This document shows, piece after piece, positions 9,715 to 18,914 of a DNA stretch of 36,954 nucleotides. Location of the stretch: positions 1 through 36,954 of the forward strand of contig NZ_JANQDH010000071.1 in assembly GCF_029891735.1 (NCBI RefSeq). Reading direction: 5' to 3'. The DNA comes from Chrysosporum bergii ANA360D. GTDB lineage: Bacteria > Cyanobacteriota > Cyanobacteriia > Cyanobacteriales > Nostocaceae. The notes under the pieces were generated by a model that saw only the letters and a program-made list of their open reading frames with translations, searched no databases and had not been told where the DNA came from. A program made the translations under genes and the position numbers. Position 1 is the stretch's first letter. Every line of letters starts with the position of its first letter.

Positions 9715-10803
9715 ATGAGGCGGTATTATTCCTCAATTTTGATTTTTACCTGTTTTACTTGCTGGGGTTTTTATCCTCATCACACCAGTCTGCTAACATC
9801 TCACCCAGCATCGGCACAAATTCCTCCAGCAAGTTCCACAATACCCACCACGTATACTATCCTCAAACTTGGCAGTCAAGGAACAGATGTTAAGGTATTG
9901 CAAATTCAATTAAAAGATTTAAGATACTACCATGATGATATTGACGGAGTTTATGGACAAAACACCAAAAGGGCTGTAGCGGAGTTTCAAAAGTTACAAA
10001 ATTTACCCAGAATAGATGGTATTGCTGATTTGGCAACTAGGCAGAGTCTACAAACACTTTGGGTAAACCAAAGTCCTGTTTCTGTTCCTTCTACTCCAAC
10101 AGTCCAACAAACTGACGCTCCTCAACTTAGCCAAGGAGGATTTATTTGGTGGTCGTTATTGGGTCTGGTAATTCTAGGAAGTACTGGCGGAATCCTATTC
10201 TTGGTGGGATTATTTATCCCGTTTAAATTCAATGCTTTTAGTTCTGGTGAACAAAAACCCGTGAAGTCGTCTCCAGGAGAGTTAGATACATTTTCCGACT
10301 CCCAGGAAAATTATGTACCTGTGATTAGTTCACCACCATCGCCAATCACTCCCCGTCTAAGTAAAGTTAATGTTGTTGATGAACTGATTCATGACTTGCA
10401 CGGAGGCGATCGCCCCAAGCAGCGCAAAGCCATTTGGAATCTAGGTCAGCAGGGAGACTCGCGAGCAATTCAGCCCCTGGTAGACTTGATGATGGATGCT
10501 GATTCTCAACAACGCAGTTTAATTTTGGCAGCTTTGGCAGAAATTAACACTCGCGCACTCACACCAATGAACCGTGCTTTAGCCATTTCATTGCAAGATG
10601 AAAATCCACAAGTGAGACAAAATGCGATCCGTGACTTAACTCGCATTTATGACATGATCATTCAAATGAGCCAAATTGTCGCCCACGCCATGGAAGACCC
10701 GGATGTAGATGTGCAAAATACCGCTAAGTACGCTCTGATTCAGATGAATAAAATCCGGGGAGTATCCCATCAACAGATTCCACCGAGAGATAGTGATTTA
10801 TAA
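9715..10803 (+). CDS. Membrane protein with peptidoglycan-binding domain outside and HEAT repeats on the other side
   Basis: The 362 residues fall into clear parts. An N-terminal signal-like segment (about 6-34) ends at ASA. A PG_binding_1 domain (about 48-116) contains LKLGSQGTDVKVLQIQL and GVYGQNTKRAVAEFQ. A Pro/Thr linker precedes a membrane helix (about 143-170, WWSLLGLVILGSTGGILFLV). The remainder has a low-complexity linker and HEAT-like helical repeats (about 222-348), for example RKAIWNLGQQGDSRAIQPLV and NPQVRQNAIRDLTRIYD. The topology suggests a protein anchored in the cytoplasmic membrane, with the wall-binding domain in the periplasm and the HEAT domain in the cytoplasm. Its function is unknown. 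The last 6 bases overlap the convergent DUF2141 gene. Confidence 0.85.
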   Translation: MRRYYSSILIFTCFTCWGFYPHHTSLLTSHPASAQIPPASSTIPTTYTILKLGSQGTDVKVLQIQLKDLRYYHDDIDGVYGQNTKRAVAEFQKLQNLPRIDGIADLATRQSLQTLWVNQSPVSVPSTPTVQQTDAPQLSQGGFIWWSLLGLVILGSTGGILFLVGLFIPFKFNAFSSGEQKPVKSSPGELDTFSDSQENYVPVISSPPSPITPRLSKVNVVDELIHDLHGGDRPKQRKAIWNLGQQGDSRAIQPLVDLMMDADSQQRSLILAALAEINTRALTPMNRALAISLQDENPQVRQNAIRDLTRIYDMIIQMSQIVAHAMEDPDVDVQNTAKYALIQMNKIRGVSHQQIPPRDSDL

Positions 10804-11253
10804 ATGTTTCAACTTGATTTGAATGACTGTATTGGGTCCTGCTAACAAAACAGCGGTATCCCTGAATTTGGGGGGACCAATGCGAACCTCCGGGTTTCTG
10901 GAAAATCCGAAGCCTTCTATGGGTACACCAAAGTAATTAAGATTTAGAATTTGGTCGTTATTCTGATCATGAATAACGGCAACAGCGTAACTACCAGCTT
11001 GTAAGTTATCGAAAGTCACTGTTAAGGATTTCTCCGACATTTTAGTACACTTTGCCTTGAGTACGCCATCTCTGTTATTGGGAAATCCTTTACTATTAGC
11101 AAATATACTCACACACACTTGTCCTTCTGTGTTTCTCAATCCATTAATTTCTACCGTCAGATTACTTAGAAAATTCCCTCTAGCACTGGATGTCCAGAAC
11201 CCGTTTCCCATAATTGCCAATAGCAGAACACTCAGTCCTAATTTTTTTACCAT
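10798..11253 (-). CDS. DUF2141-domain secreted protein
   Basis: This is a small exported beta-rich protein of about 151 residues. A signal peptide is evident: MVKKLGLSVLLLAIMGNGF, then a cleavage-like SSARG. The mature part contains LTVEINGLRNTEGQVCVSIF, F-D-N-L-QAGSYAVAVIHDQN and LNYFGVPIEGFGFSRNP, the DUF2141 hallmarks. I placed the start at the ATG at 11253 because it begins the signal peptide cleanly; the frame can be extended 5 codons to a TTG at 11268, which is less likely. The family's function is not established. It is convergent with, and overlaps by 6 bases, the gene on its left. Confidence 0.88.
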   Translation of the reverse strand: MVKKLGLSVLLLAIMGNGFWTSSARGNFLSNLTVEINGLRNTEGQVCVSIFANSKGFPNNRDGVLKAKCTKMSEKSLTVTFDNLQAGSYAVAVIHDQNNDQILNLNYFGVPIEGFGFSRNPEVRIGPPKFRDTAVLLAGPNTVIQIKLKHL

Positions 11254-11318
11254 GATGTTTTTACCCAACTTAAATAATTTAACACTAAATACAGTTTGAC
11301 TTACCCTGATGTTTGGCG

Positions 11319-12686
11319 TTACTGCTCTTTTACCACTGGTACTGTAATAATGAATTCAGTTCCTTCTCCAAGAGTAGATACACAGTTGATTTGACCTCCA
11401 TGTTTTTCTACTATAATTTGATAGCTGATGGATAGTCCTAATCCCGTTCCTTTGCCTACGGGTTTAGTAGTGAAAAATGGGTCAAATAATTGTTTTTTGA
11501 TATTTTCTGGTATGCCAGTTCCATTATCAATAATGCGAATTTCTACGCAGTTGTTGCTGATCAGTTGAGTACAAATTTTAATAGATGGATTGTGATTTTT
11601 CCGTCCTTTAACTATGGACTCTTCTAAAGCATCTATGGCATTAGTTAAAATATTCATGAATACCTGATTGAGTAAGCCAGGGTAGCACTCCACTAAGGGT
11701 AAATGACCGTACTCTTTGACTAAATTAATACTCTCACTACTTTTGTGCTTTTTCAGCCGACTTTGCAAAATTAGCAGGGTACTATCAATACCTTCATGGA
11801 TATTAACTGTTTTCTTCTCAGCTTCATCAAGGCGAGAAAAGTTTTTTAACGATCGCACGATTTGCTCAATGCGATCGCAACCTATTTGCATAGAATTAAG
11901 AAGACTAGGAAGGTCTTCAGTTAAAAAGTCCAGTTCAATTTCGCGAGCTTCTGTTTGAATTTCTGCTACTGGATCAGGATAGTGCAGGCGGTACAAATTG
12001 ATGATTTTGAGTATTTTTTGACTGTAATCTTTTACATATAGGAGGTTACCAGTAATAAAATTAACTGGATTATTGATTTCGTGGGCAACACCAGCGACTA
12101 ATTGACCTAAAGCAGCCATTTTGTCATTCTGTAGTAATCGAGTATAATTTTGCTGGAGGTCTTTAAAGCCTGCCTTAGCTACTCTTGATTGTTCCTCTAC
12201 ACGCTGTAACTTAGCTAGTGTTAGAGAGTGAATTTGCGAGTTAGCTAATAGTAACTGGTGAAAGTCCAGTAACTGATGATTCCCTGACGTAGTTTTTACT
12301 ACTATTGGTTCATAGACTAGTTCGGGCGATCGCTGCAATGCTCCCTGAGTAGCTTCTACAATCAATGTATCCCCCGTAAGCATGAATACATCTGGCTTGA
12401 GAAATTCATAAAGATGTTGGATACTTCGCCCAGAAAAAAGCCCAAGGCTATAGGGGCGGCTCATGTGCTCAAAAAATTTCTTCCGCGACATCATACCCTG
12501 GTAGGAACTATTGTCAGTCAAAACCACTCCTGGTAGTAGAGGGTCTTGATCAAAAAGTTTAGTTAATTCATTTACCTGACGTTCTACAAGCACCATGATA
12601 TCCCACAGGGGTAAAATTTCTACAGTTGAGTCCAATCGCAGGTTTAGCTCATTGGCATTTGTCACGCTACCCATAGCCGGCATCAT
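11319..12686 (-). CDS. Soluble sensor histidine kinase
   Basis: This is a two-component kinase of about 455 residues without membrane segments. An N-terminal region (about 15-155) resembles a CBS-like or signalling input domain (PGVVLTDNSSYQGMMSR, LVYEPIVVKT). A coiled-coil stretch leads to the HisKA domain with the phospho-acceptor in GVAHEINNPVNF, and then the ATPase domain: N box around NILTNAIDALE, G1 IDNGTGIP, F box DPFFTTKPVG and G2 GKGTGLGLS. All catalytic boxes are intact. The ATG at 12686 is preceded by AAAGGA at 5-base spacing; the frame also extends 15 codons to an ATG at 12731 without such a site. No response regulator is adjacent, so this is an orphan kinase. Input signal unknown. 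Confidence 0.92.
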   Translation of the reverse strand: MMPAMGSVTNANELNLRLDSTVEILPLWDIMVLVERQVNELTKLFDQDPLLPGVVLTDNSSYQGMMSRKKFFEHMSRPYSLGLFSGRSIQHLYEFLKPDVFMLTGDTLIVEATQGALQRSPELVYEPIVVKTTSGNHQLLDFHQLLLANSQIHSLTLAKLQRVEEQSRVAKAGFKDLQQNYTRLLQNDKMAALGQLVAGVAHEINNPVNFITGNLLYVKDYSQKILKIINLYRLHYPDPVAEIQTEAREIELDFLTEDLPSLLNSMQIGCDRIEQIVRSLKNFSRLDEAEKKTVNIHEGIDSTLLILQSRLKKHKSSESINLVKEYGHLPLVECYPGLLNQVFMNILTNAIDALEESIVKGRKNHNPSIKICTQLISNNCVEIRIIDNGTGIPENIKKQLFDPFFTTKPVGKGTGLGLSISYQIIVEKHGGQINCVSTLGEGTEFIITVPVVKEQ

Positions 12687-12938
12687 TGAAATCCTTTGCC
12701 TTTTAGGTAATATTATTACAGTCACCGCCATGAATAACCATAAACATGGCCGTCCAAGAAATTGCTACTTCTAGCAATCTTGCCTTGTTTAGTGTTCCCA
12801 AAATAAGTTGACAAATTGATACACTAGCTAATCTTAGCATTTAGAGACGCTCAATATGAGATTTTATCTTGGTTGTGAGTTATGTTTTTGATAATCTATT
12901 TGTACTTTTGCATTCAGTAAATTATTAGCTTATTATTT

Positions 12939-13835
12939 ATGCAATCTAAGATGTTACCTCCACCCCTGCAACCTGGAGATTTGTTAACAGTGATAGCTCC
13001 TAGTGGTGCATTAAGAGAGTTTGAAGCATTGAAACAAAGTGTGGAAATTTGGCGATCGCGTGGTTATGATGTCCATATAATCGCAAATTTGGCTGATAGA
13101 TGGGGATATTTAGCCGAAAAAGATGATATACGTCGTCAACAGCTAACCAAAGCCTGGGAAGATCCACATTGTCGTGGTATCCTCTGCACTAGAGGCGGAT
13201 TTGGTAGCACTCGGATTTTAGAAAATTGGACTTGGAATATTAACTCAACAGTACCAAAATGGCTAATTGGGTTTTCTGACATTACAGCTTTGTTGTGGAG
13301 TCTTTACACAGTAGGTATTTCCAGTGTTCATGCTGGTGTGTTGACAACTTTAGCAAATGAAACAGATTGGTCAATTGAACGATTATTCGATGTTGTCGAA
13401 GGCCGGCCTATCTCCCCTCTTCAAGGCTGTCCTTGGGGCGGAGGAATTGCTACTGGTGTTTTACTTCCAGGTAATCTCACTGTAACTACTCATCTTTTAG
13501 GTACATCAATAATGCCCAATTTGAAAGATGTGATTTTGGCATGGGAGGATGTGACAGAACCACCCTACCGCATTGACCGAATGTTAACCCAGTGGCGTTT
13601 AAGCGGTGTTTTATCAAAAGTCCGGGGTATTGCCTTGGGAAGTTTTACTAAATGCGAACCACCGCCAAATGTGCCTAGCTTCAGTGTAGAGGAAGTTCTA
13701 CGCGATCGCTTGAGTGATTTGGGTATTCCTATTGTATCGGATTTGCCCTTTGGTCATGGCAATCCTAACGCAGCTTTACCTGTGGGTGTATTGGCAACAT
13801 TGGACGGAGACCAGGGTATTTTGAGTATCTGTTAA
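12939..13835 (+). CDS. ldcA: LD-carboxypeptidase (peptidase family S66, LdcA-type)
   Basis: This cytoplasmic serine peptidase releases the terminal D-alanine from murein tetrapeptides during peptidoglycan recycling. The 298-residue length is normal. The S66 pattern is clear: the opening TVIAPSGAL, ILCTRGGFGSTRIL (81-94), the nucleophile in GFSDIT (S113), the general base region AWEDVTEPPYRIDR (E203) and the C-terminal FGHGNPN (H273), giving a complete Ser-Glu-His triad. It is transcribed divergently from the histidine kinase across about 250 bases that contain a TTGACA at 12808. A HIP1-like GGCGATCGCG lies inside the gene. The family call is firm; the exact in vivo substrate is inferred. Confidence 0.92.
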   Translation: MQSKMLPPPLQPGDLLTVIAPSGALREFEALKQSVEIWRSRGYDVHIIANLADRWGYLAEKDDIRRQQLTKAWEDPHCRGILCTRGGFGSTRILENWTWNINSTVPKWLIGFSDITALLWSLYTVGISSVHAGVLTTLANETDWSIERLFDVVEGRPISPLQGCPWGGGIATGVLLPGNLTVTTHLLGTSIMPNLKDVILAWEDVTEPPYRIDRMLTQWRLSGVLSKVRGIALGSFTKCEPPPNVPSFSVEEVLRDRLSDLGIPIVSDLPFGHGNPNAALPVGVLATLDGDQGILSIC

Positions 13836-13945
13836 AAATCGGTCATTACTCATTGGCTTAAACAAAAAGAAGCCTCTCACCTACCTGATAGGGGGGTGAT
13901 GAGATGAACTTTTGAATAAACTGTCTGTATGGGAACGGGCTGCAT

Positions 13946-15541
13946 CTAACTTAATTTGGCCACGAGTTGATTTTCTAAAAGAGTCTCATTAGTTAACAAG
14001 TCCTCAACTGTGATGCGCAAAAAACGTTGTTCATCCACTTGAAATAAAACTTTAATGCGATCGCTTCCCGGAGATCCTGGTGGTGTGAGTTGGGCAATAG
14101 TTCTCGCACCTGGTTGATCATTGAGGGGTTTAACATTGATTACACCTTCTTCTAAACGGCGAGTAATTAAGCGATCTCCATCAAAATAAACCTCCGTACT
14201 CCCGGTCTGATCTCCTAATTCCCCGATAATTAATTCAATGCTGGGTTGATTCTCTAAAGAAGCCCCTAAAACTAATTGCACCGGTTCACTCATGGGGTAA
14301 CCTTGTCCGGTTTTAATAATTGAATACCAATTGTGACGCTGATGGCGACGATCCCAATAACGGACACCGTAACTGTGATAGAGAAAGTCTTTAACTTCCA
14401 TCCCCTGGGCTAACTGTAACGCACCTTGAGCGATGGCTTCAAAAGGACGTTCACACCGGATTTTTTCTGGTTGAAAATACTGTTTTACCCATGTCTGCAC
14501 TGCTGGTAACTGCACAGTCCCGCCTACTAACAACACAGCGTTAATATCTGCAACTTCTATTCCCTGTCGTCGCGCCTGTTGTAATATACTAGTCATGGAC
14601 TGATCTAATTGAGTAAAAAATCCGTTTTCTTGGAGGATATTGTGGAAGATTTCCCGGTTGAGTTCTAATTCATAACTTTCCAAGTTCTCATCGTCACAAT
14701 AAACTTCACTAGCTTGATTCTTCGTGGCTAACTGAATTTTTACTCGTTCTGCTAATCTGATAGTCAAGGGAGTTACCGCTAATTTTTGAGTTTTGGCAAA
14801 GTAATCTGCCACCCAATGATCAATATCACTACCGCCCAGATTTTGCCCTGCTTTGGCTAGTACACGGGCTATTTTTGGTTTTTGGGCGGAGTTTTCCCCC
14901 AGAGATTTATTACCCCACTTGAGAAGAAAACCCAGGGGCTTTTTGTTTTGCATTCTTTGATCTAACCGCACCAGGGATAAATCTAAAGTACCCCCGCCAA
15001 AGTCAACAACAAGGAGAATTTCTTGATCTGCTAAACCGTAACCCAAAGCAGCAGCTGTGGGTTCATCTAGCATTTGTATTTTTTCCACGGGTAGGTCTTG
15101 GCAAACTTTAGCTAACCAGTGACGATAAGCCTCGAAGCTATCTACAGGTACTGTTAAAACAAGAGAATCTAACCCTCCTTCCATGGCTGTTAGTTTTGCA
15201 ATTAACTTATTGAGAAATAATTCCCCTACTTGCTCAAAGCTGACAAATTGTCCATCTATCTCTGGTAAGAAACCTTGAATATCCGCACCAATTCCCCGTT
15301 TGAAGCTGCGAAAAAATCGCGTTTCGTTTTTAACATCAAAACCGCGATCGCGTACTTCTTGCCCTACTAAAACTTTACCCTGGGTTGCTTCTTCTATATA
15401 CACTAGGCTGGGTATGAGTGGGGAACTTTGGTGAGTTTGAATTGATAAACCTGGTATAGTCAGGGTTTCCGGCTGCTGGGTGACCGGATTCCAACGGGCT
15501 ATAACTGTGTTACTTGTACCAAAATCAATCGCGATGACCAT
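13946..15541 (-). CDS. Hsp70-family (DnaK-like) ATPase
   Basis: The protein is a chaperone-type actin-fold ATPase. All nucleotide-binding signatures are present: IDFGTSNTVIARW near the N-terminus, DEPTAAALGYG (about 159-169), VDFGGGTLDLS (about 179-189), GGSDID and LLVGGTVQLPAVQ (about 337-349). The substrate-binding half is shorter and diverged, and there is no DnaK-like EEVD or disordered lid tail, so this is one of the Hsp70-related proteins cyanobacteria carry besides canonical DnaK. I set the start at ATG 15541, because MVIAIDFGTSNT is the usual opening; the 6 codons upstream depend on a TTG at 15559. No dnaJ or grpE lies nearby. Its client and role are unknown. Confidence 0.9.
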   Translation of the reverse strand: MVIAIDFGTSNTVIARWNPVTQQPETLTIPGLSIQTHQSSPLIPSLVYIEEATQGKVLVGQEVRDRGFDVKNETRFFRSFKRGIGADIQGFLPEIDGQFVSFEQVGELFLNKLIAKLTAMEGGLDSLVLTVPVDSFEAYRHWLAKVCQDLPVEKIQMLDEPTAAALGYGLADQEILLVVDFGGGTLDLSLVRLDQRMQNKKPLGFLLKWGNKSLGENSAQKPKIARVLAKAGQNLGGSDIDHWVADYFAKTQKLAVTPLTIRLAERVKIQLATKNQASEVYCDDENLESYELELNREIFHNILQENGFFTQLDQSMTSILQQARRQGIEVADINAVLLVGGTVQLPAVQTWVKQYFQPEKIRCERPFEAIAQGALQLAQGMEVKDFLYHSYGVRYWDRRHQRHNWYSIIKTGQGYPMSEPVQLVLGASLENQPSIELIIGELGDQTGSTEVYFDGDRLITRRLEEGVINVKPLNDQPGARTIAQLTPPGSPGSDRIKVLFQVDEQRFLRITVEDLLTNETLLENQLVAKLS

Positions 15542-15584
15542 AGGTTTTAATTCGTGCAAAGGCGCAAAGAATTTTTTAGTGAGA

Positions 15585-15824
15585 TTATTTTCCCATAAGC
15601 CAACAAGAGCGCAAATGAGCGATTGTTTCTTCTTTATGTTTAGCTTCTACTTCTATCCCAGGGTGGGGATGGATAGCGGGAAAAAAACGAAGTGTCCTTG
15701 AATCCAAACTAATGGGGATGTAGAAACCCCAGCCTACTTCGTTGATGCTGCGGTAGTTCATACTGTGCAGAAAATGTGGGGCGCTTGTATTATATCTGAC
15801 TTTTACGCCTTGAATGTCTTGCAA
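15585..15824 (-). other. Small open frame upstream of the Hsp70 gene, coding status doubtful
   Basis: A 79-codon frame opens at ATG 15824 and stops 43 bases before the Hsp70 start, on the same strand. The translation is not low-complexity (for example NEVGWGFYIPISLDSRTLRF) but I do not recognise it, and no Shine-Dalgarno is evident. It is the only candidate in the roughly 440 bases between the Hsp70 gene and the GT2 gene; the rest (15825-15980) is A+T-rich upstream sequence. It may be a remnant or chance frame. Confidence 0.25.
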
Positions 15825-15980
15825 TTGATCATTCTTTAGACAGACGAGTTAAAAAAACCAACGGGTTAAATTTTTGAGCTATGTGGGCTTTAAATATACA
15901 TATTTAAATATTTAAGGTTCATTCCTAGATAGAAAATTATCGAAATAAAGTCAACATAGGCGTTTTGAGGATTTGTAAAA

Positions 15981-16808
15981 GTGATATCTTACTTTTCAGG
16001 GTTTTTGGCTCAACCAGAAGTACAAGCACAGACTTCTAGTCAGCACATCACCAAAGTAGCAGTTATTATTGAGACTCATGAACAGTTAAGTTGTCTATGT
16101 TCACTGTTAGAAGATATTGGCAAGCAAAAACTATATCAGACAAAAATTGATATATATGTTGTCAATAACGCTACAGAGGATGTGACTCCAGCTGATTTAC
16201 AAAGATTTTACTTTGCTGATATTCGGCTTCTGCAACCAGGTAAATATTTGGGTAACTATGGCGGTTTTTATTATGGTTTACGATTTGTTAGCAAACTGAG
16301 ATATGATTATGTTTGGCTGCTTGATGATGATGTACGTCTAGACCCTTTGGCTCTAACCACACTCATTACAACTTTACAAGAAAATCATGAAGTGGGCTTA
16401 GTAGGTTCTCAAATTTATCAGCTAAAAGAACCTAAAACTATTCAAGAATTTGGTAGATTAATTAATGATGGTAAACCACAAGCAAAAATCAATTTTGACA
16501 AAAATGGGAATATTTTAAATGATGAAATCCTCAAAAGTAAGCCTTATATTAGGGTGGAGGATTTTACAGATAAATCATTACTCTTGCGTCATAAAATTGT
16601 TAAGCATGGAGTATTTAAAGGTTATCGTCTTCACTATAATGATATAGATTTATGCTCACGAGTTAAACAAGCTGGTTGGATTATTGCCATTAATCCTAGT
16701 TCAATTATTTGGTATAACTCACTTGCGCCAGACTTTTGGTCTGGGATTAATTATGACTACGAATGCAGTTTTTATTATTGGCAAAAGTACAGACCAGACC
16801 TTTTATAG
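15981..16808 (+). CDS. Family 2 glycosyltransferase, galactofuranosyltransferase-like
   Basis: This is a GT-A-fold glycosyltransferase of 275 residues. TKVAVIIETHEQLSCL opens the nucleotide-binding fold, YVVNNATED follows, GKYLGNYGGFYYGLRFV resembles the GGxxxG segment of rhamnosyl/galactofuranosyl transferases, and WLLDDDVRLDPLAL carries the metal-binding DxD at about residue 118. The later YNDIDLCSRVKQAGW region is the conserved acceptor-side ED-E-like block. It starts at GTG 15981 with GAGG 10 bases upstream. The protein ends soon after SFYYWQKYRP, shorter than many relatives that have a C-terminal helical part, so a 3' truncation is possible. The next gene encodes UDP-galactopyranose mutase, making Galf transfer the likely job (inference). 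Confidence 0.82.
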   Translation: MISYFSGFLAQPEVQAQTSSQHITKVAVIIETHEQLSCLCSLLEDIGKQKLYQTKIDIYVVNNATEDVTPADLQRFYFADIRLLQPGKYLGNYGGFYYGLRFVSKLRYDYVWLLDDDVRLDPLALTTLITTLQENHEVGLVGSQIYQLKEPKTIQEFGRLINDGKPQAKINFDKNGNILNDEILKSKPYIRVEDFTDKSLLLRHKIVKHGVFKGYRLHYNDIDLCSRVKQAGWIIAINPSSIIWYNSLAPDFWSGINYDYECSFYYWQKYRPDLL

Positions 16809-16894
16809 CATTCAGCCAAGCTTCTACCGCACAATTAGGCTGTGTGATTAATCGCTACTGGGGGTAAGTTCTGCATTTACCCTTGTATGTATTT

Positions 16895-18721
16895 ATGTTG
16901 AAAAATACCAAGTATTTTCAGGGAAATATGGTACTTGATTGTAGTTGTACTACCTTGACACCAGAGATAGTGTGCCTGTCTGATATGCGTTGGAATTGTG
17001 TTCACCCCCGGTTAAAACACATTTTAAGCCGTTGTACTTCACAAAGGCGAGTATTTTTTATTGAGGAGGTAATATTTACTAATCAATTGATGGGGCGGTT
17101 AGATATTAGCCAAGATAAAACTGGGTTAGTGGTTGTGATTCCATCTCTACCAAAACAACTGAGTGATGAGGATATCAATCTGGATTTACAAAGGTTAATC
17201 AGTGCTTTTTTTAGAGAAAATAGTATTGAAAATTACATTTTTTGGTACTGTACACCAAAAGCGATCGCCTTTACTCGCAACCTCCAACCCCAGGCCGTTA
17301 TATACGATTGCATGGACGAGTTACCCACAATTAAAAGTATACCTTCTCCACTCCAGGAATACGAGACAGAAATTTTTTCTCTTGCAGACTTGGTGTTTAT
17401 CGCTGAACAAAGTACCCAAGCGATGCAGGCACATCATCACCCGAATATCTACGTATTTCCCAGTGGCGGCGATGGCGATCGCATTTGGATGACAATGATG
17501 AAGCTGATAGACTTTGCCATTACTACTCGCCATCAGGAAGGCACAAACAATTCCCATCAAGCCACGCTAAGTTACAAACCACCAAACAAAGTTGTTAATA
17601 CAGATTTGGTGTTTGACTACTTAATTGTGGGCGCGGGATTTTCTGGTAGTGTTATTGCCGAACGTTTGGCCAGTCAGTGTGGTAAAAGAGTGTTGGTTGT
17701 GGATAAGCGTAATCACATTGGCGGTAATGCTTATGATCATTATGATAATTCTGGCATTCTCATACACAAATACGGACCCCACATTTTTCACACTAATTCC
17801 CGACAAGTTTTTGAATACCTTTCACAGTTTACTCAGTGGCGACCTTACCAACATCGCGTCCTCAGTAGTGTAGATGGACAGCTGCTTCCTATTCCCATCA
17901 ACTTAGATACCATTAATAAATTCTATGGTATGAACCTCAATTCTTTTGAGGTGGAAGAGTTTTTCAAATGTATTACCGAACCGAAAGAATACATCCGCAC
18001 ATCGGAAGATGTCATAGTCAGCCAAGTTGGTGAGGAATTGTATCAAAAGTTTTTTCAAGGTTACGCCTGCAAAAAATGGGGACTCGACCCTTCGCAATTG
18101 GATAAGTCAGTAGTTTCCAGAGTTTCTACCCGTACCAACCGCGATCACCGATATTTTACTGACACCTACCAAGCAATGCCACTGCACGGTTATACTCAGA
18201 TGTTCGAGAAGATGTTAAACCACCCCAATATTAAGGTGATGCTGAACACAGATTACCGGGAAATTGAGCAGGTGATACCTTGGCGTGAGATGGTTTACAC
18301 AGGGACAATTGATCAATTCTTTGATTATCGCTATGGCAAATTACCTTACAGATCAATTAAATTTCAACACGAGACACATAACATCCCTGTATTTCAACCA
18401 GCCCCAGTTATCCACTATCCCAATGAACATCTGTATAGCCGAGTAACAGAGTTTAAATACTTAACTGGGCAGGAACACAATAAAACTAGCATTGTTTATG
18501 AGTTTCCCCAGGCGGAAGGAGACCCTTATTACCCCATACCACTTCCTGATCACAAAAAAGTTTATCAAAAATACAAAGCATTGGCAGATCATACCCGGGG
18601 GGTGTATTTTGTCGGACGGTTAGCGAATTATCAATATCTCAATATGGATGAATGTGTGGGTCAGGCTCTCTTAGTGTATCAAAAAATTGTTTCAACTCCG
18701 GTTACAGCATTTCACGACTAA
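16895..18721 (+). CDS. glf: Fusion of a collapsed GT-B glycosyltransferase domain with UDP-galactopyranose mutase
   Basis: The C-terminal 360 residues are a complete UDP-galactopyranose mutase, which isomerises UDP-Galp to UDP-Galf using reduced FAD. Signatures are DYLIVGAGFSGSVIAERLAS (Rossmann), NHIGGNAYDHYD, KYGPHIFHTN, KKWGLDPSQLD, RYFTDTYQAMP and the FAD-binding GRLANYQYLNMDECVGQAL. The first 210 residues resemble the N-terminal half of TuaH-like GT-B transferases (YDCMDELP, ADLVFIAEQS, NIYVFPSGGD). They then jump directly to what looks like the family's last helix (WMTMMKLIDFAI), so the donor-binding second Rossmann domain is missing. I chose ATG 16895; TTG 16883 and ATG 16928 are alternatives. 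The mutase should be active, the transferase part probably not. Confidence 0.9.
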   Translation: MLKNTKYFQGNMVLDCSCTTLTPEIVCLSDMRWNCVHPRLKHILSRCTSQRRVFFIEEVIFTNQLMGRLDISQDKTGLVVVIPSLPKQLSDEDINLDLQRLISAFFRENSIENYIFWYCTPKAIAFTRNLQPQAVIYDCMDELPTIKSIPSPLQEYETEIFSLADLVFIAEQSTQAMQAHHHPNIYVFPSGGDGDRIWMTMMKLIDFAITTRHQEGTNNSHQATLSYKPPNKVVNTDLVFDYLIVGAGFSGSVIAERLASQCGKRVLVVDKRNHIGGNAYDHYDNSGILIHKYGPHIFHTNSRQVFEYLSQFTQWRPYQHRVLSSVDGQLLPIPINLDTINKFYGMNLNSFEVEEFFKCITEPKEYIRTSEDVIVSQVGEELYQKFFQGYACKKWGLDPSQLDKSVVSRVSTRTNRDHRYFTDTYQAMPLHGYTQMFEKMLNHPNIKVMLNTDYREIEQVIPWREMVYTGTIDQFFDYRYGKLPYRSIKFQHETHNIPVFQPAPVIHYPNEHLYSRVTEFKYLTGQEHNKTSIVYEFPQAEGDPYYPIPLPDHKKVYQKYKALADHTRGVYFVGRLANYQYLNMDECVGQALLVYQKIVSTPVTAFHD

Positions 18722-18861
18722 ACCGGAAAACCCACCCAGCCAAAGCTATGCTCTGTATCTCCTCAGTTGAACCCGCTTAATATCCTTTTCTGCTTTGCGT
18801 ATCACCCCCATGTCTAAAGCCATTAGCTCTGATCGCCGTTGATATTTCCGTCAATAGCTAC

Positions 18862-18889
18862 AAAAAAGACGCAGAAAGAACTCTCTGCG
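18862..18889 (-). terminator. Rho-independent terminator of secA
   Basis: On the minus strand CGCAGAGA pairs with TTTCTGCG (8 bp, one G-T) around a GTTC loop, followed by TCTTTTTT, 26 bases after the secA stop. A second hairpin, CTAAGTT-GAAA-AACTTAG (18901-18918), overlaps the secA stop and could also serve the converging glf transcript. Confidence 0.8.
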
Positions 18890-18914
18890 CCTCTGTGTTT
18901 CTAAGTTGAAAAAC

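Noticed and set aside
12808-12836. Sigma-70 promoter for ldcA (TTGACA)
   Set aside because: A consensus -35 is present but no convincing -10 lies at the right spacing.
13858-13910. Intrinsic terminator between ldcA and the Hsp70 gene
   Set aside because: The possible stem near CTCACC/GGTGATGAG needs a bulge and the T-run is weak.
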